The notes beneath the pieces are model-generated. The model worked only from the letters and a program-made list of their open reading frames with translations. It searched no databases and was not told the origin of the DNA. 21,754 bases of DNA from Elysia marginata (Eukaryota; Mollusca; Gastropoda; Plakobranchidae), in the NCBI GenBank assembly GCA_019649035.1, contig BMAT01013420.1, positions 275,586-297,339 on the forward strand, in the 5' to 3' direction. This document shows positions 20,501 to 21,754 of this stretch, one piece after another. Both the position numbers and the translations under genes were made by a program. Each line of letters begins with the position of its first letter. Position 1 is the first letter of the stretch.

Positions 20501-21754
20501 TAGCCTCAGCAGTAAGCAGTTTTGTATGAATACCTTCTTGGTGGAACCAAAGCAGTCTATGAAGTCAACTTTATGGTAAAGTAAAAAGTAAAGAGCGCTT
20601 TTATATAGCGCTTATCCACTAAAGTGCTCTTACATCTTTCATGTTACAGAACATGGTGCAATAGTATTGTATTAAAAAAAAAACCAGGATCTTTTGATTT
20701 AATATAATACTTTTAATAGGCACACTATACTCGGAGGTTTGGAGTCATGGAATATGGGCTTTGGATAATGAAGATTAAATTAATGAAACAAAGAATATTA
20801 AAAAATCTGAGAATGGACATTTCTGGGTATTGGAAACGAATGAATATTTGAAAAATGGCATGTTGATTGTAGAACTAACCATTGCCAGCTTGTTAAGTAA
20901 GATGCCAGGTGTTACAAACAAATATTTAAGTTTAAGTCGCCACTGCACTTGACTTGGATCTCTAGAGTTAGCATCTGCTATATACAAATGTTTAACATAC
21001 GCTAAAATCTTCCAAATTTTACAGATTTAGGCCTAATCCACATATCTTTACTGTAAAACCAGTTTACGTGCAATGATGTTACTATACACATGTAAATAAG
21101 AAGTCCATGTTTCCTGATATCGTGTGGCTACGTTAGCATGTGAAACAGTTTAGCATTCCTATGAAAATTAAACAATGCTTTGTTTTTGGTATGTTTGTCA
21201 AACTGCAGGCATCCTCAACATTGTGATGGACATTCTATCTCAAGAAATTGATTCCACGCTACTTGTGGTAAGTTCCACGCTTACTTGAGAGGACTGGTGT
21301 GAGCTAGTCTTCCCCGAAGATCAATAAAGCAATGATGTTTCAGAATTCTATTTTCTTTGAGATCATTTTATTGTCCAACAAATATAAACTCTCAATTTAG
21401 CTTCTAACATAATTATACATAACTTTATGATGAAATGTATTTATATAAAACCACCTTAATTTTAATCTAAAGAGGCTTTTTGTGTACAATTATTCAGGTA
21501 AGGCTTGAATCTGTTGATGCTGTTAGCTAATTGCTGCTATCACTTGTGAGAATTCTTCGCAAGACATGAGGATCTGCCTTTTTCAAAATTATCATACAGT
21601 TAATCCTATCTCGGTAGCTCGATTCCCATTAAAACCTGTGCGAATGAAGAAATTAAACCGTATCGTTACTAATCTAATTTGGCAGGAGCAGTACCAGGGC
21701 ATGGAGCAGGTGTTTAAGAAGATCCTCAAACTTCTGGGCCTGCTCATCAGAGAG
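206..21754 (+). CDS. ITPR: IP3 receptor-like calcium channel, internal part of a multi-exon gene (25 exons in window, both ends open)
   Basis: This is a ligand-gated calcium release channel of the endoplasmic reticulum, by family. The joined exons give 836 codons without a stop, roughly the second quarter of a 2,700-residue ITPR. Codons 1-146 are the end of the MIR region. Codons about 147-330 are the first RIH domain. Codons about 330-770 are armadillo-type helices, and codons about 772-836 start the second RIH domain. Within the binding core, K184, R187, R233 and K234 align with mammalian K508, R511, R568 and K569, while K180 and S232 replace R504 and Y567. No SPRY domain follows the first RIH domain, which argues against a ryanodine receptor. 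Coding: join of 206-351, 1368-1446, 2149-2237, 2829-2954, 3287-3337, 4889-4969, 6251-6439, 7113-7235, 8085-8189, 9613-9723, 10392-10469, 11205-11337, 11919-12028, 13995-14024, 15046-15162, 15664-15799, 16111-16210, 16511-16565, 17235-17344, 18309-18408, 18798-18905, 19390-19526, 20292-20359, 21209-21267, 21686-21754. Domain calls rest on remembered family sequences, not a search. Confidence 0.85.
352..1367 (+). other. Intron 1
   Basis: AT-rich intron of 1,016 bases with no coding signal on either strand. It ends in a TTG/GTT-repeat stretch (1341-1366) that takes the place of a normal polypyrimidine tract before exon 2. Confidence 0.8.
1368..1446 (+). CDS. ITPR: Exon 2: MIR repeat, continued
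   Basis: The acceptor follows a TTG/GTT-repeat tract ending in gttgtag, and the donor is gtgagt at 1447. It supplies codons 49-74 and one base of codon 75. The segment ILPESYARIEHMLSGCWLHA matches the ITPR stretch [20 protein letters not shown] in spacing and in the pattern of hydrophobic and aromatic residues. This is the strongest single match for the MIR region. Confidence 0.88.
1447..2148 (+). other. Intron 2
   Basis: AT-rich intron of 702 bases. It contains an A-rich run with interspersed G around 1791-1813 and nothing else I can name. Confidence 0.8.
2149..2237 (+). CDS. ITPR: Exon 3: linker after the MIR repeat
   Basis: The acceptor is ctacccag and the donor is the weak gtccgt. Two bases complete the Asp codon split with exon 2, then 29 codons follow (76-104). 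The segment is acidic and polar (DEDYEKRQYHSTDTEATM) with little recognisable similarity, as expected for the variable loop that follows the last MIR motif in ITPRs. Reading past the donor meets a stop within eight codons. Confidence 0.75.
2238..2828 (+). other. Intron 3
   Basis: AT-rich intron of 591 bases. A run of 11 C (2787-2797) lies about 30 bases before the exon 4 acceptor and belongs to a long pyrimidine-rich tract. Confidence 0.8.
2829..2954 (+). CDS. ITPR: Exon 4: end of MIR region and start of the helical core
   Basis: The acceptor is ccctccag and the donor is gtgagt. Both ends are phase 0 (codons 105-146). It contains YTLQIVEEKEVLAFNFVAGM, matching the ITPR pattern FAIVPVSPAEVRDLDFAND. 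It then enters the first long helix. A second AG seven bases downstream of the acceptor would break the frame and was not used. Confidence 0.85.
3287..3337 (+). CDS. ITPR: Exon 5: short 51-base exon opening the first RIH domain
   Basis: The acceptor is ccctccag and the donor is gtaagt, both phase 0. It encodes 17 residues (QHSNAPFTARKTHAIIA, codons 147-163). The end HAIIA joins the TLRELKEYI of exon 6 to give the helix that corresponds to SVTKLLEDLVYFV in ITPR1. The strong donor and the exact phase fit support this short exon. Confidence 0.8.
3600..4400 (-). pseudogene. Degenerate Tc1/mariner transposase, DD37D (maT-like) type
   Basis: Read on the minus strand, pieces in several frames follow the transposase order. 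First comes a helix-turn-helix piece TVLKIVKRDLKF (about 4340-4380). Then come FTDEK with the first catalytic Asp (codon at 4221-4223), KKVMVSAGMCWNGK (about 4065-4110), and QQDGATSHTRHATQQFL with the second Asp (codon at 3931-3933). Then come PTQSPD, a stop (3829-3831) and SPMNYAMW, and finally RVRAVVQLEGDSTDHL near the end. The third catalytic position reads Asn (codon at 3817-3819), 37 residues after the second Asp, which fits a DD37D element that has lost its last Asp. Frameshifts and stops make it inactive. It lies in intron 5, opposite to the host gene. I could not find convincing terminal inverted repeats. Confidence 0.8.
4889..4969 (+). CDS. ITPR: Exon 6: RIH domain with IP3-phosphate contact residues
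   Basis: The acceptor is tgtttcag and the donor is a weak gtacag, both phase 0 (codons 164-190). The segment PDKDRQKLLRNLR aligns with PNRERQKLMREQN of mammalian ITPR1. K184 and R187 occupy the positions of K508 and R511, and K180 replaces R504, a conservative change. Reading past the donor gives 30 more codons of low-complexity sequence before a stop at 5060-5062, so the exon is taken to end at 4969. Confidence 0.85.
4970..6250 (+). other. Intron 6
   Basis: Intron of 1,281 bases with a weak donor (gtacag). Besides the SINE-like relic at about 5600-5835 it holds only T-rich and AT-rich sequence, including a TTTTG-repeat patch near 6020-6060. Confidence 0.75.
5600..5835 (-). mobile_element. 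tRNA-derived SINE-like relic
   Basis: On the minus strand, a box B-like word GGTTCCAATCT (5754-5764) lies downstream of a box A-like stretch GGTGTGGTCTAATGCTCGAC (5793-5812), spaced as in a tRNA gene. A non-tRNA body with GTTGATTTCCCATC follows toward 5600. This is the layout of a tRNA-headed SINE. It sits in intron 6, opposite to the gene. The ends are approximate and the family was not identified. Confidence 0.5.
6251..6439 (+). CDS. ITPR: Exon 7: core of the first RIH domain
   Basis: The acceptor is tttgaccag and the donor is gtatct, both phase 0 (codons 191-253). It is the largest complete exon here. VKLLQCP matches FKLLQAP of ITPR1, and YDVLHAYMLGKSRKNALYIA matches YRVLRHSQQDYRKNQEYIA with one extra residue. 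R233 and K234 sit at the R568 and K569 contact positions, while S232 replaces Y567. Confidence 0.9.
6440..7112 (+). other. Intron 7
   Basis: AT-rich intron of 673 bases. I see no repeats, RNA genes or coding signal. Confidence 0.8.
7113..7235 (+). CDS. ITPR: Exon 8: first RIH domain, continued
   Basis: The acceptor is tattcctag and the donor is gttagt, both phase 0 (codons 254-294). The pattern IVELVRDKRKIVDRITQQHI with IETFIQLLRHNP corresponds to ALLHNNRKLLEKHI and IDTFVSLVRKNRE of ITPR1, a clear family match. Confidence 0.9.
7640..7890 (-). pseudogene. Broken mariner-type transposase fragment, C-terminal part
   Basis: On the minus strand, VLQHPPYSPDMAPIKYQLFG matches the hallmark VLxHPPYSPDLAPSDYxLF of mariner (DD34D) transposases. 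The catalytic Asp of SDY is replaced (IKY). A one-base frameshift then leads to FGDDDFESDTEEVKDLFL, the usual acidic tail, ending in a stop. An SARSDYIY piece just upstream resembles the DNARPH region. The N-terminal two thirds is missing or unrecognisable. It lies in intron 8, opposite to the gene, and belongs to a different family from the intron 5 element. Confidence 0.8.
8085..8189 (+). CDS. ITPR: Exon 9: end of the first RIH domain
   Basis: The acceptor is ttatcag and the donor is gtgagt, both phase 0 (codons 295-329). FLDLLQVLCVCDGVAIPNNQ corresponds to [20 protein letters not shown] of ITPR1 but shares LCVCxGVA and NQ with ryanodine receptors. The last part of this exon and its donor are the template for the tandem array in the following intron. 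Confidence 0.9.
8146..8600 (+). repeat. 83-bp tandem array copying the exon 9 end and its splice donor
   Basis: The word gtagaacagtgg or a close variant starts at 8163, 8246, 8329, 8403, 8486 and 8569. The spacing is 83, 83, 74, 83 and 83 bases. The first copy is the real exon 9 end. Each unit repeats about 40 bases of exon plus about 43 bases of intron start. The donor remains gtgagt in the copies at 8246 and 8403, and it is altered to gtgatt, gtggct and gtggga in the others. The unit with 74-base spacing has lost nine bases around the exonic CAG. Confidence 0.95.
8601..9612 (+). other. Remainder of intron 9
   Basis: AT-rich sequence after the 83-bp array. It includes a small hairpin (8701-8717) and a possible tRNA-like SINE remnant on the minus strand, with a box B-like GGATTCGAATACC at about 9099-9111. 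There is no coding signal. Confidence 0.6.
9613..9723 (+). CDS. ITPR: Exon 10: linker after the first RIH domain
   Basis: The acceptor is ggactctag and the donor is gtgagt, both phase 0 (codons 330-366). DSVYLMDRGQNINKRPNI followed by the acidic GGEEW resembles the acidic EEEVWLFW region of ITPR. The RPNI motif also occurs at the same relative position in ryanodine receptors. A second AG five bases downstream would shift the frame. Confidence 0.82.
9724..10391 (+). other. Intron 10
   Basis: AT-rich intron of 668 bases without recognisable features. Confidence 0.8.
10392..10469 (+). CDS. ITPR: Exon 11: helical solenoid
   Basis: The acceptor is tctgccag and the donor is gtgagt, both phase 0 (codons 367-392). 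NQFLIHQLDLMKAFCF matches the ITPR pattern YYRYQLNLFARMCL. An alternative acceptor at 10355-10356 leaves an open frame but adds 35 bases and would break phase with exon 10. Confidence 0.82.
10835..11120 (+). repeat. Degenerate TATC/TACC-rich low-complexity tract
   Basis: About 285 bases of intron 11 are made of variants of ttatctatttacc and cctttctatcttttta. It looks like an old, decayed tetranucleotide or minisatellite array, and it merges into the pyrimidine-rich lead-in of the exon 12 acceptor. Confidence 0.65.
11205..11337 (+). CDS. ITPR: Exon 12: helical solenoid
   Basis: The acceptor is gtgttttag and the donor is gtgagt. It gives codons 393-436 plus one base. GRNDFAIHTITREFGY and ELLPDVIRAKFTELII correspond to DRQYLAINEISGQLDV and ENLPYDLRASFCRLML of ITPR1. 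This is one of the clearer matches in the solenoid. Confidence 0.9.
11338..11918 (+). other. Intron 12
   Basis: AT-rich intron of 581 bases. An AT-rich inverted stretch (11735-11765) is present. I see nothing else. Confidence 0.75.
11919..12028 (+). CDS. ITPR: Exon 13: helical solenoid
   Basis: The acceptor is cggggcag and the donor is gtgagt. Two bases complete a split Gly codon, then codons 438-473 follow. LFVDVGNNYSVLDHPNICFV corresponds to [20 protein letters not shown] of ITPR1. The end (GSKDQDRDQSQY) is a charged, probably flexible loop. Confidence 0.85.
12029..13994 (+). other. Intron 13, longest in the window
   Basis: The intron is 1,966 bases long. It holds a pyrimidine-rich patch (about 12355-12620) and a run of 12 G (13137-13148). 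I recognise no transposon, RNA gene or additional exon. The residue spacing relative to ITPR1 does not demand a missing exon, but one as short as exon 14 could be overlooked. Confidence 0.65.
13995..14024 (+). CDS. ITPR: Exon 14: 30-base micro-exon
   Basis: The acceptor is ttctggacag, preceded by a pyrimidine-rich stretch, and the donor is gtagga, both phase 0. It encodes ten residues, FYVEDYIVTK (codons 474-483), matching FVEEYLRDVV of ITPR1 at the right place between exons 13 and 15. Skipping it would keep the frame. It lies between two introns of 1.97 and 1.02 kb. Confidence 0.7.
14330..14475 (+). mobile_element. tRNA-headed SINE-like relic
   Basis: A tRNA-like head includes ggtagcgcgatcgagcac and a box B-like ggttccagatt (14387-14397). 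A run of 11 A (14407-14417) follows, then a body beginning ctgagtttgctcccttgtgc and ending near gggctttatgggtag. The order resembles that of invertebrate tRNA-derived SINEs. It lies in intron 14 in the same orientation as the gene. The ends are approximate and the family was not assigned. Confidence 0.45.
14476..15045 (+). other. Rest of intron 14
   Basis: AT-rich sequence with a short imperfect repeat of agctacatgac (about 14716 and 14765). There is no coding signal. Confidence 0.6.
15046..15162 (+). CDS. ITPR: Exon 15: helical solenoid
   Basis: The acceptor is tctctgcag and the donor is gtgagt, both phase 0 (codons 484-522). It encodes VVKDLVTIFPVLRDWLAEFL and then a loop ending NMLIVQ. 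It fits between the FVEEYL helix and the helix that contains YFGFY in ITPR1. A GATA microsatellite begins 25 bases after the donor. Confidence 0.87.
15188..15275 (+). repeat. ATAG (GATA) microsatellite
   Basis: About 22 tetranucleotide units with two interruptions near 15238-15243. It starts 25 bases after the exon 15 donor. On the minus strand it reads as an artificial YLSI-repeat peptide, which is not a gene. Confidence 0.98.
15360..15397 (+). repeat. Second short GATA/GATC microsatellite
   Basis: A mixed run of gata and gatc units in the same intron, about 85 bases after the main GATA array and probably of common origin. Confidence 0.9.
15664..15799 (+). CDS. ITPR: Exon 16: helical solenoid
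   Basis: The acceptor is tctgccag and the donor is gtaata. It gives codons 523-567 plus one base. LQYLVKFGYYMDLEDVRMLL matches [20 protein letters not shown] of ITPR1, a strong family signature. PLLSLLDGR matches ILLAILDC. Confidence 0.92.
16111..16210 (+). CDS. ITPR: Exon 17: helical solenoid linker
   Basis: The acceptor is tactctacag and the donor is gtgagt at 16211. The exon starts with two bases of a split Gly codon, carries codons 569-600 and ends with two bases of a Gln codon. FERSEETEAIVNAKF leads into exon 18 and corresponds to the DIMVMDTKLKIIE helix of ITPR. The long glycine-rich loop found before this helix in vertebrate ITPR1 is absent. Confidence 0.85.
16211..16510 (+). other. 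Intron 17
   Basis: AT-rich intron of 300 bases. I see no features in it. Confidence 0.8.
16511..16565 (+). CDS. ITPR: Exon 18: short 55-base exon, helical solenoid
   Basis: The acceptor is ggtgtttcag and the donor is gtaacc. One base completes the Gln codon of exon 17, then AMEALDLLLTFQRNLRLT (codons 602-619) ends in phase 0. This matches IIEILQFILNVRLDYRIS of ITPR1. Confidence 0.88.
16566..17234 (+). other. Intron 18
   Basis: AT-rich intron of 669 bases. I see no features in it. Confidence 0.8.
17235..17344 (+). CDS. ITPR: Exon 19: helical solenoid and loop
   Basis: The acceptor is tttaccag and the donor is gtcagt. It gives codons 620-655 plus two bases of a Lys codon. VFVTMFKQAEQ matches CLLCIFKREFDE of ITPR1. 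The rest is a Ser/Asn-rich loop, comparable with the Ser-rich loop after that motif in ITPR1. Confidence 0.85.
17479..17532 (+). repeat. CT microsatellite
   Basis: Twenty-seven uninterrupted CT units in intron 19. They are followed to about 17760 by broken CT- and TTTC-rich sequence that looks like a decayed extension. Confidence 0.98.
17761..18308 (+). other. Rest of intron 19
   Basis: AT-rich sequence without recognisable features before the exon 20 acceptor. Confidence 0.75.
18309..18408 (+). CDS. ITPR: Exon 20: helical solenoid
   Basis: The acceptor is atcctcag and the donor is gtaacc. One base completes the Lys codon of exon 19, then codons 657-689 follow, ending in phase 0. A basic start (KALKKQKEIMKI) is followed by DMDSTTLILM, which corresponds to the TFLRVLLHLTMHDYPP region of ITPR1. 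Confidence 0.83.
18409..18797 (+). other. Intron 20
   Basis: Intron of 389 bases with A-rich runs near 18553-18575 and a small direct repeat around ttgataaatttacatt and atttacattgataaac (18736-18770). I see nothing else. Confidence 0.75.
18798..18905 (+). CDS. ITPR: Exon 21: helical solenoid
   Basis: The acceptor is tttaaccag and the donor is gtaacc, both phase 0 (codons 690-725). YDQMVVKSLDILIKLYSSQM matches [20 protein letters not shown] of ITPR1, and MFQLAGHAQ matches VLQAFKQVQ. This is among the best matches in the window. Confidence 0.92.
18906..19389 (+). other. Intron 21
   Basis: Intron of 484 bases. It holds A-rich runs (19209-19233) and a TTTTG-rich patch (19306-19354) before the acceptor. 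Confidence 0.8.
19390..19526 (+). CDS. ITPR: Exon 22: helical solenoid
   Basis: The acceptor is tccctcag and the donor is gtgagt. It gives codons 726-770 plus two bases of a Glu codon. VLLTHDSARVHREVQRSLPT corresponds to [20 protein letters not shown] of ITPR1. It then runs straight to the helix ending VLDELC, without the roughly 45-residue disordered linker that ITPR1 has there. Confidence 0.9.
19527..20291 (+). other. Intron 22
   Basis: AT-rich intron of 765 bases. I see no features in it. Confidence 0.8.
20292..20359 (+). CDS. ITPR: Exon 23: start of the second RIH domain
   Basis: The acceptor is cccttcag and the donor is gtaaac. One base completes the Glu codon of exon 22, then codons 772-793 and one base of a Gly codon follow. 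MNQNIMISHG with the next exon corresponds to QQRLLRNMGAHAVVLELL of ITPR1, the entry to the second RYDR_ITPR domain. Confidence 0.82.
20575..20665 (+). repeat. Possible interspersed-repeat fragment with AGCGCT inverted motifs
   Basis: The stretch agcgcttttatatagcgct (20594-20612) has two AGCGCT words around an AT core and is followed by tatccactaaagtgctctta. From memory, similar modules recur as interspersed repeats in marine invertebrate and fish genomes. It stands out from the surrounding AT-rich intron 23. Confidence 0.4.
20666..21208 (+). other. Rest of intron 23
   Basis: AT-rich sequence with no recognisable feature before the exon 24 acceptor. Confidence 0.75.
21209..21267 (+). CDS. ITPR: Exon 24: second RIH domain
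   Basis: The acceptor is aactgcag and the donor is gtaagt. Two bases complete the Gly codon, then ILNIVMDILSQEIDSTLLV (codons 795-813) ends in phase 0. It matches AVVLELLQIPYEKAED of ITPR1. Confidence 0.88.
21268..21685 (+). other. Intron 24
   Basis: AT-rich intron of 418 bases without recognisable features. Confidence 0.8.
21686..21754 (+). CDS. ITPR: Exon 25: second RIH domain, cut by the window end
   Basis: The acceptor is tttggcag. The reading frame is open to the last base of the window (codons 814-836). QGMEQVFKKILKLLGLLI matches TKMQEIMRLAHEFLQNFC of ITPR1. The donor and all later exons, including the pore, lie beyond the window. Confidence 0.85.

Noticed and set aside
206-21754. Ryanodine receptor as the identity of the whole gene
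   Set aside because: No SPRY domain or RyR repeat follows the first RIH domain, and the order of the solenoid motifs follows ITPR.

Overview
This window is animal nuclear DNA. It carries an internal, 5'- and 3'-incomplete part of one plus-strand gene for an inositol 1,4,5-trisphosphate receptor-like (IP3R/ITPR family) intracellular calcium channel. I can follow 25 coding exons (206-351 through 21686-21754). Every one is bounded by AG/GT, and all phases match, giving one uninterrupted reading frame of 836 full codons (2,510 coding bases) spread over about 21.5 kb. The introns are AT-rich and hold microsatellites, degraded Tc1/mariner transposases and tRNA-like SINE relics. Long introns, short exons and these repeats suggest an invertebrate, most likely a lophotrochozoan and perhaps a mollusc. 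The phylum is a guess.

Protein layout: exons 1-4 encode the end of the MIR beta-trefoil region. Exons 5-9 encode the first RIH (RYDR_ITPR) domain, the alpha-helical half of the IP3-binding core. Exons 10-22 encode the helical armadillo-type solenoid that links ligand binding to the pore. Exons 23-25 open the second RIH domain, and the frame runs off the right edge. The N-terminal suppressor domain, the first part of the binding core and the whole transmembrane pore lie outside the window. Most residues that contact the IP3 phosphates in this part of mammalian ITPR1 have counterparts here, yet the overall sequence is far from vertebrate ITPRs and has some ryanodine-receptor-like motifs.

Introns: intron 5 carries a minus-strand DD37D (maT-like) mariner transposase relic. 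Intron 6 carries a minus-strand tRNA-derived SINE-like relic, intron 8 a broken mariner fragment and intron 14 another SINE-like relic. Intron 9 starts with a tandem array of an 83-bp unit, in which each unit repeats the last part of exon 9 together with its splice donor. This is the most unusual structure in the window. No second gene, structural RNA gene, CRISPR array or promoter was found.
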